Part shown: one piece after another, positions 22,121-34,208 of the stretch
Numbering within the stretch: position 1 is the stretch's first letter
Layout of the letters: each line of letters starts with the position of its first letter
Origin: Eupeodes corollae
Lineage: Eukaryota > Arthropoda > Insecta > Diptera > Syrphidae
Direction: 5' to 3'
Assembly: GCF_945859685.1 (NCBI RefSeq)
Contig: NC_079147.1
Coordinates: forward strand, 230,264,765 to 230,328,764
Length of the DNA: 64,000 nt
Notes under the pieces: model-generated
Databases searched by the model: none
What the model saw: the letters and a program-made list of their open reading frames with translations, nothing else
What the model was told of the DNA's origin: nothing
Position numbers and translations under genes: made by a program

Positions 22121-25100
22121 ATGTTCAAATGGTAGACATGTGCATTCAAGAGGACACAAGCGTCCACAGGTTTTTCTCAAAACCAACCTATGTCTATCGT
22201 GGTACCCGTGGAATGATGGTTAGTGCGTTGGACTGTCATGCTAGAGGTCTTGGGTTCGATCCCTGCCTATGCCATCTAAAGTCTTTTCACGGGTACTGCC
22301 TCTTGCGAGGAATTGACAAATTCTCCAAGAGTAACTATAGTCATGAAAAAGTGCTTTCTCAAAAATTAGCCGTTCGGAGTCGGCATATAAACTGTAGGTC
22401 CCCTCCATTCCTGACAACATTACTCGCACACAGGAATGATTGAGAGTTGTAAGTCACTAGGCCTTGGTTCTCAACGGACTGTCGCGCCACCTAATTTATT
22501 TTTATTTATAACCTATGTCTATCAACTCCTACTCTCACCTCCCCGTGGTGAACATCGGGTGCCTAGTACCTCAACTGGAGATTGGGTTCCAACCCCAGTG
22601 GAAAGGTGTTGGGGGCAGCAAACGAGAGAAGTGGGGAGAGGTGTTTCCACTGACAACAGACGGCAGCGGAGGAATTCCCGAGATGGAATCAACGGTGGCG
22701 TCTACAGTTCCAGTAAGGTTGAACTACTTAGTGAAGTTATACTTAGGATCTGGCCCTCCAGGTTGGGGGTTGTGCGTCGGGGTGTCTTCCTGGCCACGTA
22801 AAAGCTTTCATAGTTGCGAAGCACCAACAAGCCTCAGATACGGACGGATTTACTGTTGACAACCAACGCAAACGAATAAAGGACAACGAACTTCGGATAT
22901 GAACGTGGAATGTTAGGTCCCATAACAGACCACGTGCAGCCGAACAATTAGCGGAAGGCCTAAGCTACTGCACGGCAGATATTACAGCCATCCAAGAAGT
23001 GCGATATGATGGACCGGGCAGACGCAAACTAAAAGACTGCGATATCTACTACGGCGACTATTACCGAGAACAAAGACAGCGTCTATTTGGGTGTGGATTT
23101 GTTGTTGGAACTAGGCTCAGGCAAAAAGTCTTGAGTTTCAACAGTGTGAGCGAGCGCATCACGAAAATCCGCATCAAGGCTAAATTAGCCATCATAAGCC
23201 TAATATGCGCGCATGCCCCAAGAGAGAAGAAAGATGAAGACACCAAAAACATATTCTTCTAGCTCTTGGACAAGACATATGAGCAGTGCCCTGGCTATGA
23301 CATTAAAACTGTCTTAGGAGATTTTAATGCCAAGCTAGGAAGAGAAGACATCTTCATCTTCTGGCACTATCGGGAGATACAGCCTGCACGACAGCACCTC
23401 CTACAACGAATTCAGGCTGGTCGATTTCGCTTGGGGCCGGGCGAGACGTTCTGGTAGCTAGTACGCAGTTCATACTTCTTAATATACACAAGGGGACATG
23501 AAAATCTTCTGATCAATTAATTATCAACCAGATCGACTACATTGCGATCGACGCACAACACTTTACTCGGATCAAGCCGATCCAAGCCAAAACAAGGAAG
23601 TACTGTGAGAAGATTCGACTTTAGACGGCTACAATCGCAAGAGACCGACATGTCCTTCTCCGATCGAGTCTATAATAACATCTTAAGAAGTCCTATGCTG
23701 GCTGCATTAAGCATTTTAGACCAGCCGCAACATTGACTTGCAGCCATCAGAGCTGCCACCTCTGAAGTGCTAGGTTTCACACGGCCACCACAGCGCACAT
23801 AGTGAAACAGCAGGCATACAAAATGGTGCTGCACAAAAGGACTAGAGCTGCTCACGAGCTCTACGAGCAGAGGAGGAGAGAGGAACACCGGCTTCTTAGA
23901 TGGAAAAAAGAGAGCATGAGAAGCGCGCGATCGAGGAGATAGACGGATGTCACAACAGGAATGAGGTTCGTAAATTTTACCAAAAGGTACTAAAAACCTG
24001 CCAAGGGTACCAGCCACGAACCGAAGCCTGTATAGACGGTCAGGGGAACATCGTAGTAGAACCGCAGTCGATGTTGAGAATATGCAAGAGATCACTTCTC
24101 CAAATTATATAACGGCAATGACGAACCGAATTCCTCTGTAAGGGAGATAGAACCACTAAACCTAGACGAAGTGAAGATAGCTATATCTAAGCTTAAGTCA
24201 AACAAAGCTGCTGGAGCTGACGGCATCGCTCCCGAACTATTCAAAGCAGCAGACGATGACTTGGTAAGGAGCATGCACCAACTAATCTGCAAAATATGGT
24301 CGGAAAAAAGCGTGCCCGATGAGTGGAATCTCAGCATTGTGTGCCTACATAAGAAAGGAGACCCTATAAACTGCGCCATTACAGGAGTCTCCTTAACATT
24401 GCATATAAGATCCTCTCTGCCGTATTATGGGAACGTTAACAACCTGATAGGTCCTTATCAGTATGGCTTCAGACCAGGACAGTCCACTATCGACCAAATA
24501 TTCACACTACGACAGATCTTGAAAAAAACCCAGGAACTTCAAATCGATACCGACCATCTCTTTATCGATTTTAAAGCCGCGTATGACAGCATCTATAGGT
24601 ATGGGCTCTATAGAGCACTGTCTAGTTTTGGCATCCCTGTCACACTAATTCGGAGAATGCACACTGCTCTATCAAGGTCGGAAAAGATCTTACCGATTCA
24701 TTTGATGTCAAAAAAGGTTTTAGACAAGGCGATGCACTGTCATGCGACTTCTTCAACATCGTTATATAAAGAATGGTGCAAAACTCAACCGTCAACAATA
24801 GAGGCACAATCTTCCAAAGGTCCATCCAATTACTCGGATACGCAGATGATATTGACATAATTGGAAGAACAAAGCGTGATGTCAGTGGAGCGTTTTTGAG
24901 CATTGCGACGGAAGCGAAGAAGATGGGTTTAGTGGCCAATGAAGGCAAGACCAAGTATTATGCTGTCATCAAAAAACTACACTGAACAACGACGCCTTGG
25001 ACAAAACTTCACCATGGACAGCTATAACTTTGAGGTAGTTAAGGACTTTGTCTACCTAGGCACCGCTATTAATGCAGACAACGATACCAGCGCTGAAATC

Positions 25101-25674
25101 AAACGAAGAATAACTCTTGCAAATCGCTGCTTCTTTGGACTAAGAAAGCAATTGAGAAGTTAAGTCCTCTCTCGAGCATGTAATATCACCATCTATAAGA
25201 CACTCATCATCCCGGTTCTCATTTATGGCGCTGAGGCCTGGACCCTGTCAAAGTAAGATGAGAGCGTCTTAGGATGCTTCAAGAGAAAAATTCTTCGGGT
25301 GATTTTTGGTTCCGTACGCATAGATGGAGAATGGAGGAGAAGATATAACGACGAACTGTACGGGCTGTACAGACCGTACCAAGTTAGCAGATTTAAATTC
25401 CAACGGCTTAGATGACTAGGTCATGTAGACATGTAGAGCGGATGGACATCAACGATCCAGCCCGGAAAGTCTTCAAATCCAATCCCGAGGGACGGCGCAG
25501 TAGAGGAAGACCGTGACTCAGGTGGCGCACCCAGGTGGGAGAGGACCTCAACCAACTTGGCGTGCAAAACTGGAGACGGCTAGCTAGGGACCGAGCTGGC
25601 TGGAAACGCATGTTGGTTGAGGCCCAGGTCCGCCCCGGACTGTAGCGCCACCTTAAGTTAGTAAGTAAGTAAGT
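22121..25674 (+). mobile_element. RTE family A element, near full-length, inactivated, carrying a SINE
   Basis: The 5' end starts with ATGTTCAAATGGTAGACATG, identical to the copy at 61450. A short upstream frame is split by a SINE at 22199-22509. Endonuclease follows: KDCDIYYGDYYREQRQRLFG (~23030) and VLGDFNAKLGRED (~23310). RT: KSNKAAGADGIAPELFKAA (24195), FIDFKAAYDSIYR (~24560) and GYADDIDIIGRTKRD (~24835). Thumb: KDFVYLGTAINADND (~25040). It ends in the conserved 3' end CGGACTGTAGCGCCACCTTA and an AAGT tail (25655-25674). Multiple deletions and frameshifts, for example after GRED and around 23800 and 24380, make it non-functional. Confidence 0.9.
22199..22509 (+). mobile_element. Complete tRNA-derived SINE with 14-bp target-site duplication
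   Basis: The element is 311 bp long and flanked by AACCTATGTCTATC on both sides (22185-22198 and 22510-22523). The head is tRNA-like: A-box region TGGTTAGTGCG (~22217-22227) and B box GGTTCGATCCC (22253-22263). The body starts CACGGGTACTGCC and contains the CCGTTCGGAGTCGGC region. The 3' end CGGACTGTCGCGCCACCT (22475-22492) is followed by a T/A-rich tail ending TTTATTTAT. It is probably transcribed by RNA polymerase III from the internal boxes (family knowledge). Its last ~18 bases match the end of RTE family A. Confidence 0.92.
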
Positions 25675-25679
25675 TTTAA

Positions 25680-27930
25680 GTGCTAATGATAATACTACAT
25701 TGTAACCCATTTCTGAGATATCGAGATTTGTAAACAAAACCAATACATTTTTAAAAATCAAAAGAAAAAATAATGACGTTCTTGAGAAAACTTGAAAACA
25801 AAGCATTGGTTTTCTGAAGGGCACTGTACTGGATGAATTCCGAAATAATTGGTCCTTGTAGAAATAAGTAAAATTAAGAAAAAAATTGAGAAAAGTTTAA
25901 AAAATGTACATATCCGGGGGACTCACATTTTTGACTTTTCTACCATCGTAATGTCATACGAAGCCCATTGAGTCATTGGTTTAATCAAAGTTATGCAATT
26001 TTACTACAGCTCACAGAAGCTTCTTGGTTTGTAGAAGTGGATAGAACTTGAAAAGACCCTATTTTTGATGTACATATATCTCGATGCGGTCGGGAACAAT
26101 GATTCACAAAATATTTATTTTAAGGCAACATATTTTTTAATTGATTGCTTTTACAATCTATAGTTTTTTCACATATCCTTAAATACAATCCATCAATGGG
26201 CTCTGTATAGTGATTCCTAAAAATTGTGTTAGTTAGGTTTATACATTTTTTTAAAATTTTATTTGTTCAAAACAATTAATAAATCCCTTTTATCCAAACA
26301 AAAAAATATTTGTAAACAATTTGTCTTGAGTCAATAAAAGCATTAAACATTGTTTTGTGGTTTATTTACATTAATTTAATTTCAACAAACACAACAAACC
26401 CCACATTTTAAACTTTAGAAATGTTTTTATATAGTCCACAACAATTAAAATTGTATCTATAATCGAATTTTTTTATTTAATTTTTGCATAAATTATTAAT
26501 TTAATAAATTCAAGCTTTACATGCAGATGTATCTTGTTTTTATTATCAGAAATCATCGCGTGAATCAAACTGAATTAGGTCATCCGTTATGGCACATGCA
26601 CTTATTCAAAAGATTATAAATAGCTTTAAAAACAAATGCAACTATTGTGTAGGTATGGGCCATCTGCATATTGCACAATGTTTATGGACACATGCATATA
26701 TAAATTCTTAATTCCTTTTCAATTTGATGGCAAACATATATTGATTAAGATTTTTTATAAATAAGTGATGGTATATAATCAAATTAGGAAGAAATCAAAA
26801 AAGTCCCATTTCGTCTTTAAATAATTAGCATCCACTTTATTGATGGTTTTCTGTTTACACCTACGAAGTCCAAAACAATAATTCTTCCACAACCGTCAAC
26901 AATGAAAGGAGGAATTCAGTTTGTCAGAAAACACACACGACAAGTTGATATAGGCACTCATGAATTGTCTTAGTGCCCCCTTAGTCCTCAAGATTTTATT
27001 TTAGCACTCGCTTTTAGTCCTTACCACAATAAATACCACTTTTATGAAAACTCCAAATGAAATATACAGCACTCGAAAGCAAAGCACTACGCCAAAGTGT
27101 TTAAGTCCTTGTTGTGTTCATAAATGTCTACCTATACCATCCGAAGCTAAAAGAAACAAGGCTATTTCTACGAAGCTCCACTTAAACGCTTGCTTGCTCT
27201 TGATGTCCTGTTCAAGTTATCATGTTCAACTTTAATAATTAAACACTTTCCGGTTTTCTTTCTTCACTTATACGAGTAGAATGATGGAATGTCCTACTTC
27301 CATATTATGAAAAGGACGAAGGTGTCTGATGTGTGTTTCTTTTTGTTTTTTCTCTGGTTTCGAATGTGAGCTAAAGCGGGGCATATTTTATTTTTGTTTG
27401 GTTCCAGAAAAGTTTGCTTCAATTTCAGCTACAGGGTTGTCCAAGAAGAGAATTCAGGTTGATATTAAAAAACTAAGTCATTCTTAAGGGAAACCAATAG
27501 ATATTTATTTAATTATAATTATTGAAGCGTGTTTAGTGTCGTTTTTTATAACAGCCTGTTTTGAACTTATCAAATGGCAAAAAATGATATCTATTTAAAA
27601 TAATACCTTTTATTTTTAAACCTTTAATAGAATCTCTAAGCGAATAGGAAAAATCTTTGTGAAATAAAAATAAGGGCTAAGTTAATTGCATACCTATCTG
27701 CCGTTTTTTTTTTTTGAGAAACAAAATTAAAATAATTCAGCATTGCTTATTATGACAGCAGAATTAAAAGATTAAAACAGTAATTCAGATACGAAAAATG
27801 CAAAAACATCGCCATACATCATCTTAGAAAAAATTTCGATACAGTAAGAACTATGCGATGATTTCAAATCAAATCTACGAAACGGCCTCATTTTTGAAAG
27901 CAATTCATCCAAAACCGCTTAAACCCAAAA
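25680..27930. other. No gene recognised
   Basis: AT-rich DNA after the RTE tail. The short frame 27044-27235 has no motif. No repeat boundaries that I can support. Confidence 0.35.
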
Positions 27931-27934
27931 TTCG

Positions 27935-28620
27935 ATATGCAGTATGGAATTTAATGCTTCGAAAACGCAATGCTGTCTTGCATCGTTAAAGTATCATCGA
28001 AACGGAAAATCTTGACATCCTCGGAATGTGCATCAGCAACCACCTTTTGTGGAGCGATCACATACGCGATGTTGCCAAAAATGCCGCAAGATGTCTAGGT
28101 TTTTTTAGACGTTGCAAGGAATTTTTCTCTCCGTCTGATCTGGCTACTATCTAGAAAACCTATATACCGCCGAAACTTGAATATAACTCTCCTCTCTGGG
28201 CTGGTGCTCAGCCTCTTGGACAGTATTCAAAAAAGAGTTTTTAAAATGATTGGTGACATTAACATCATCAACTCGTTTACATCACTCGAACAAGGTTTCT
28301 TGCCTCACCCTTTTTACCGTTATTTTAACGGACTATGCTCTAGTGAAATAGCTAGTTGCATTCCTTCCCTTAAACAATTTAACCGTAATACCCGCGCTTC
28401 TAGGAATGCCCATCAGTTACAGTACAGTACAGAGATTCTTTTTTTAGCCGTACTATGCGAATGTGGAACTCCTTGCCACGCTCTATCTTTCCCTGTCATT
28501 GCAATGTTCAGAATTTTAAAACCAATGTACACCGACACCTCCTATCCAACCCTTCCCTCTTTTCCTAATGCTCACACTGTGTCTTTGCCATATTAAAGGT
28601 ATAAAAAACCCTTTTAGTGT
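27935..28620 (+). mobile_element. CR1-like LINE, thumb and 3' end
   Basis: Reading frames (with shifts) include EFNASKTQCCLASLK (~27950), DHIRDVAKNAARCLGFFRRC (~28060), EFFSPSDLATI, PPKLEYNSPLWAGAQ and, near the end, FFSRTMRMWNSLPRSIFP and FKTNVHRHL. This is the C-terminal third of a CR1/Jockey-like pol. It is the same family as the pieces at 360, 45.1 and 53 kb. It is 5'-truncated with several stops. Confidence 0.72.
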
Positions 28621-28866
28621 TTGCTAATTATAAAAAAAAGGAGCAGAAAATTATTGAAAGAAAAATTTGCAGTAGCTTTACTTTGAGGTTAATATAATAT
28701 TAATTTTAATAAAGAGGCATGCCACCCGCACTAATAATTTTCCATCCATACCCAACCCATACCCATCTGCGAATTTGTTTAAAACTTTAATAATTGTATT
28801 TTGTGTAAGACAAGAAAATTTGAAGTCAATTGCCCAAATTCTGCATTTCACTTATAGTAAAAAACA

Positions 28867-31560
28867 ATGATGGACATAACACTTAAAATCGCTACATGGA
28901 ATGCAAACGGTCTTATACAACATTCATCCGAATTAAAAATCTTTTTAGATCTAGAACATATCGATATTTGCCTGGTGTCCGAAACTCATTTCTCCAATTT
29001 GCCCATTGTCTAGATAATGTAATAGAAAACTATTCATGTTACCACGCTCCACATCCAGCTGACAAGGCAAGAGGTGGATCGGCGATTCTTATAAAAGAAA
29101 ACTTAAAACATTATGAAGTAGCCAAGTTTACTAGTGAAAATATGCAAGTAACAACTATTAGTATCGGTATGAAAAAGAAAGAGTTTAAGATAGCAGCTAT
29201 ATACTGCCCACCAAGGCTCTCCGACAATAGATGACAATACAGATCTATTTAATCTTCTTGGGCATACATTTCTTGTTGGCGGAGACTTCAATGCGAAACA
29301 CACCAATTGGGGTTCAAGACTTATATCAACAAAAGGCAAAAGACTTTTCCAATCAGGCCGTAAATATAATTGCGAATTCTATTCCTCCAGGTCGCCAACT
29401 TACTGGTCTTCCGATACTAACAAAATACCACACGTTATTGACTTTTTCGTAGCTAAAGGAATCAAACGAAATCACATTAGTTTCGAAGGTTAATATGACC
29501 TGTCATCAGATCATACTCCAGTGATTCTATCACTAAGTGAATCGGAAGTACTAGAAAAAAGTAATCCAAAGCTTGTAAATAAGAAAACAAAATGAAATGA
29601 TTTTAGAGAAAGGCTTTTAAGTTTTATAAATTTAAGATCTCCCATGGATACAATTCAGCAAGTTGACCATGAAGTGGAACAATTTATTGCTGATTTGCAA
29701 CAGGCCGCTGAAGAAAGTACCCCAACATTTTGTAATAGAAGACAAAATGAAATAAAATATCCTTTAGAGATAAGAGAGTTGATAATAGAGAAAAGAAGAG
29801 CTCGAAGAAAATAGCAAAATATTAGATTTCTAGATGATAAAACAACGTTTAACCGTATAAGCAACAATCTTAAAAAACAAATTTACAAATTCAAAAATGA
29901 TTCACTCAGTACATTCCTAAGGAAATTAACGACTGATGCTTCAACCGATTTTTCGTTATGGAAAGCAGCCAAGCGCCTGAAAAGACCGCAGTTACAAAAC
30001 TCGCCCTTAAAAACTCAAGATGGGAAATGGATCGGTTAAAAGAAAGAAAAAGCTAACCTTTTCGATGAACATCTTGCGAATGTTTTTAAACCACACTCAT
30101 CAAACGCGGCTGAAAATAACTTAGAGTTTGTTGATAAGATAGATGAAAGTGAAATACCAATTGTAAGACTTGAAGAAATAAAAAGTATGTGTTTACATTA
30201 ACTACCAAATAAAAAATTTCCAGGTTACGATCTAATTACTGCTCAGGTTATGAAAGAAATGCCGTTGAAGGCCTTCATAAAACTCCAATATATAATAAAT
30301 GCATGCCTTAAGCAACGGTATGTCCCGCACCATTGGAAAATTACTGAAGTAATTGTCATACCAAACCAAGGTAAACCACCTACAGAAGTGACGGCTTACA
30401 GACCAATATCGCTTATACCAATTATGGCAAAAGTTTTTGAAAAACTGATTCTGAAGAGACTTGGCAAATTCATAGAAGAAAGAAGATAAATCCCAAACCA
30501 TCAGTTTGGCCTTAGAAACGAACATTCCACGATAGACCAAGTTCATAGAATATCGGATGTAATAGAAAAAGCATTAGAAGAAAAACAAGTATGTTCAGCT
30601 ATTTTATTAGATGTTGGTCCAGCTTTTGACAAGGTTTGGCATGAGGGACTTGAGCACAAACTGCAAAGGGATCTTCCCAGGCAGTACTTTGAATTATTAA
30701 AATCGAACATCTCAGATCGATTGTTAAGAGTAAGGTACGATCAAGAATAATCAGAATTGAAGAAAATAGTAACCGGTGTACCACAAGGTTGTGTCCTAGG
30801 TCCTACCCTGTTTTTACTTTACACAAGGGATATTCCATTTGGTAATCACACCATAATGGCTACTTTTGCAGATGATACCGCAATTTTGGAACCCGACAAA
30901 TGTGTCTCTAAGGCAGCAGTGAAACTACAAAATGCCGTCGACACAGTGAGAGCTTGGACCGAAAAATGGCCCATCAAACTCAATGAAACAAAATCTTCAC
31001 ATATAAACTTTACAAATACAATATTCCAATATTCATTAATAATCCAGCTGTACCTTACGCCAATACGGCCAAATTCTTTGGAATTACTTTGGATGCAATG
31101 CTTAAGTGGAAAGAGCACATAAAAAAGAAAAGAGAAGAACTAAACTTGAAATATAGAAAAATGTACTTGTTACTTGGTGACAACTCTGATTTATCAATCC
31201 AAAACAAAATAATGCTGTATAATCAAATACTAAAGTCTGTTTGGACCTATGGAATCCAATTATGGAACAAAAATACCGAAATCATCCAAAAATTCCAAAA
31301 CAAAGTCCTTCGTGGAATAGTTAATGCACCTTATTACATAAGAAATACCGATCTACATCGTGACTTACAAATAGAAATGGTTACAGAAGTTGTTAAAATA
31401 TACGCTGTATCGAACAACCAGAGACTGCAAAATCATACTAAATCTGAAATGGAGCCCGTCTTGAATATAAGAAACCATGTTCGGAGATTAAGAAGAACCA
31501 AGCATCATGAGCTTATGGTATAAAAACATGGGAAAGTATTAAAAGTTTAAACTTCCCCAA
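28867..31560 (+). mobile_element. Jockey-clade LINE ORF2 (EN-RT), inactivated
   Basis: The region begins at an ATG (28867-28869). The endonuclease starts LKIATWNANGLIQHSSELK and continues CLVSETHFS, IAAIYCPPR, FLVGGDFNAKHTNWGSR (~29270) and SSDHTPVIL (~29505). RT: FPGYDLITAQVM (~30220), YRPISLIPIMAKVFEKL (~30400), FGLRNEHSTIDQVHR, a degraded first aspartate box (LLDVGPAFDKVWHEGL, ~30605), TGVPQGCVLGPTLFLLYTRD (~30772) and ATFADDTAILEPDKC (~30858). The thumb runs to ~31520. At least six in-frame stops or shifts break it, and the gag-like ORF1 is absent. Confidence 0.85.
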
Positions 31561-31569
31561 AGTAATTGT

Positions 31570-32235
31570 ACACATTTAATGAAGAAAAATCTGTAGCCGA
31601 TCCCTCAAGATTGATCCTGATAAAACGGCGGTTTTAGTTGTTAAGAGTCCCAAACCACTTGGTGTCGAATACTGCCAAGTGTCTTTTGAATATTTCCTCC
31701 TGTCAAAAAAAAAAAAAAAATATGGTAAATACATTTTGCGAAAGTGAGTTTGAGTGTTCCACAATTCGTTATTGTAAATTGGATTTTCGAACATGCAAAT
31801 GGATTTTCTGTATTTCGGTTTGTTCCATTTTTTCAAAACGTAATCAAATCACATTTCTCATTTCTGTGGATTGATCTTTGATAGCTTCCTTGTGCTAGGA
31901 ATCGGAGGGTGGCAGCAAGTTTTTGAATTGACGGAATCGATGAACGAATTATAAAAGGTTCTATTTTCCTTTTTTTTTTTGTTTTGTTGATTTTCGTGTT
32001 TTGTAAAATAAGTTGTAAAATGAATTTAAAAAAAAAATAAAAACTACAAGTAAGCAACAATATTTTGTATAAATGACACAATACTTTTTTTTTTAATATT
32101 TGTCTTTGTTCACGTATATTTTTGAAGGACAAGATATTATTTTAGGGCTTTATGCTATAACAACACAATTTTGCTGTTTATACCAAACAAAAGCAATCTT
32201 AAATTATAATAGAACTCATGTTTTCTCATCCCGAT
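31570..32235. other. No gene recognised
   Basis: AT-rich, with A and T homopolymers (for example near 31708 and 31970). No supported frame. Confidence 0.35.
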
Positions 32236-32238
32236 CTA

Positions 32239-33526
32239 AAGGGTGATTTTTTTGAGGTTAGGATTTTCATGCATTAGTATTTGACAGATCACGCGGGATT
32301 TCAGACATGGTGTCAAAGAGAAAGATGCTCAGTATGCTTTGACATTTCATCATGAATAGACTTTCTAACGAGCAACGCTTGCAAATCATTGAATTTTATT
32401 ACTAAAATCAGTGTTCGGTTCGAAATGTGTTTCGCGCTTTACGTCCGATTTATGGTCTACATAATCGGCCAAGTGAGCAAACAATTAATGCGATTGTGAC
32501 CAAGTTTCGCACTCAGTTTACTTTATTGGACATTTAACCAACCACACGAATGCGTACAGTGCGTACAGAAGAGAATATTGCGTCTGTTTCTGAGAGTGTT
32601 GCTGAAGACCGTGAAATGTCGATTCGTCGCCGTTCGCAGCAATTGGGTTTGTGTTATTCGACCACATGGAAGATTTTACGCAAAGATCTTGGTCTAAAAC
32701 CGTATAAAATACAGCTCGTGCAAGAACTGAAGCCGAACGATCTGCAACAACGCCGAATTTTCAGTGAATGGGCCCTAGAAAAGTTGGCAGAAATCCGCTT
32801 TTTTATCGACAAATTTTGTTCAGCGATGAGGCTCATTCCGGTTGAATGGCTACGTAAATAAGCAAAATTGCCGCATTTGGAGTGAAGAGCAACCAGAAGC
32901 CGTTCAAGAACTGCCCATGCATCCCGAAAAATGCACTGTTTGGTGTGGTTTGTACGCTGGTGGAATCATTGGACCGTATTTTTTCAAAGATGCTGTTGGA
33001 CGCAACGTTACGGTGAATGGCGATCGCTATCGTTCAATGCTAACAAACTTTTTGTTGCCAAAAATGGAAGAACTGAACTTGGTTGACATGTGGTTTCAAC
33101 AAGATGGCGCTACATGCCACACAGCTCGCGATTCTATGGCCATTTTGAGGGAAAACTTCGGAGAACAATTCATCTCAAGGAATGGACCGGTAAGTTGGCC
33201 ACCTAGATCATGCGATTTGACGCCTTTAGACTATTTTTTGTGGTCTAAAGTCTACACAAATAAGCCAGCAACTATTCCAGTTTTGGAAGACAACATTTCC
33301 GAAGAAATTCGGGCTATTCCGGCCGAAATGCTCGAAAAAGTTACCCAAAATTAGACTTTCCGAATGGACCACTTAAGACGCAGCCGCGGTCAACATTTAA
33401 ATGAAATTATCTTCCAGTAAATGTCATGGACCAATCTAACGTTTCAAATAAAGAATCGATGAGATTTTGCAAATTGTATGCGTTTTTTTTTTAAAAAAGT
33501 TCTCAAGCTCTTAAAAAATCACCATT
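32239..33526 (+). mobile_element. mariner-type transposon with DD41D spacing, inactivated
   Basis: The element is 1288 bp with TA on each side (32237-32238, 33527-33528). Terminal inverted repeats are AAGGGTGATTTTTT and, on the complement of the right end, AATGGTGATTTTTT. A transposase frame starts at ATG 32352 (MNRLSNEQRLQIIEFYY) and is broken by TAA at ~32403 and ~32535, and by frame changes near 32800-32840. It shows LGLKPYKIQLVQELKPNDL, the first catalytic Asp in FSDEAH (~32817), WFQQDGATCHTARDSM (~33095) and CDLTPLDYFLWSK (~33213). I count 41 residues between the second Asp (QQD) and the Asp of PLD, the spacing reported for rosa-like mariners. The last coding part ends at a TAG (33352). 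Confidence 0.9.
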
Positions 33527-33764
33527 TATGTTCCATTTAGAAGTTCAAAAGGTAAAAGTTTTGTTTTATGGGTTTGAAAGCTTTGAAAGCTAAAAATTAA
33601 TTTATTTTCGATCAGTCAATGAAAGTTGATAGTCATAGAAATACCCTATTTCAGCGTTTACACTTATGTATGAATACGTTTCACACGCATTGCAGTAAAT
33701 TGCAAAATCATAAAAACTTAAAATATTAAATTAAGACAACACTATTGTTTTAAAAATCAAATAC

Positions 33765-34200
33765 TCTTTTATTTGACACCAAAACCGACTTCATAATAGA
33801 TAGGATCAATATTACCGAAGACTTAACATTTTAAGTGCAGGAAACCCTGAGTTGGGCAACCCTCACCTTTCAGGTCGATGAGCTTTCACTTTGAATAAAA
33901 ACCGACTCAATGACAAATGCAATCAATTTTCTATACTATCCGAAGTATTAAATTAAGAATAAAGGCAACCCTGGGTTATGTCAACTTTTAGCAAAGCAAC
34001 CCTATGCTATAAGACAGATAATTAAATAACCTTTCATTTAAAAGAAGAACCGACTAAACAACAGTTTTCTACACTTACCATAAACTTAACACTTCAAAAA
34101 CATGCAACCCAGGATTATGCCAGGTTTCGGTTAGCAACCCTTAGTATTCGGACGAGAGTTAAATTAACATTCATTTGACACCAAAATCAAATAAATAAAA
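33765..34200. repeat. Degenerate tandem repeat, ~120-150 bp unit
   Basis: Three or more units share AACCGACT (at about 33783, 33901 and 34049), a following CTACACT/CTATACTATCCGAAG-type stretch and GGCAACCCTGGG-type words. The array appears to resume after 35450 (CCAGGCAACC, TAGGTAACCC), on the other side of a TIR element. Non-coding. Confidence 0.5.
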
Positions 34201-34208
34201 GATGCTAC

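Noticed and set aside
22217..22263. tRNA gene
   Set aside because: A and B boxes are present, but there is no acceptor stem or cloverleaf, and the segment recurs as the head of a SINE family.
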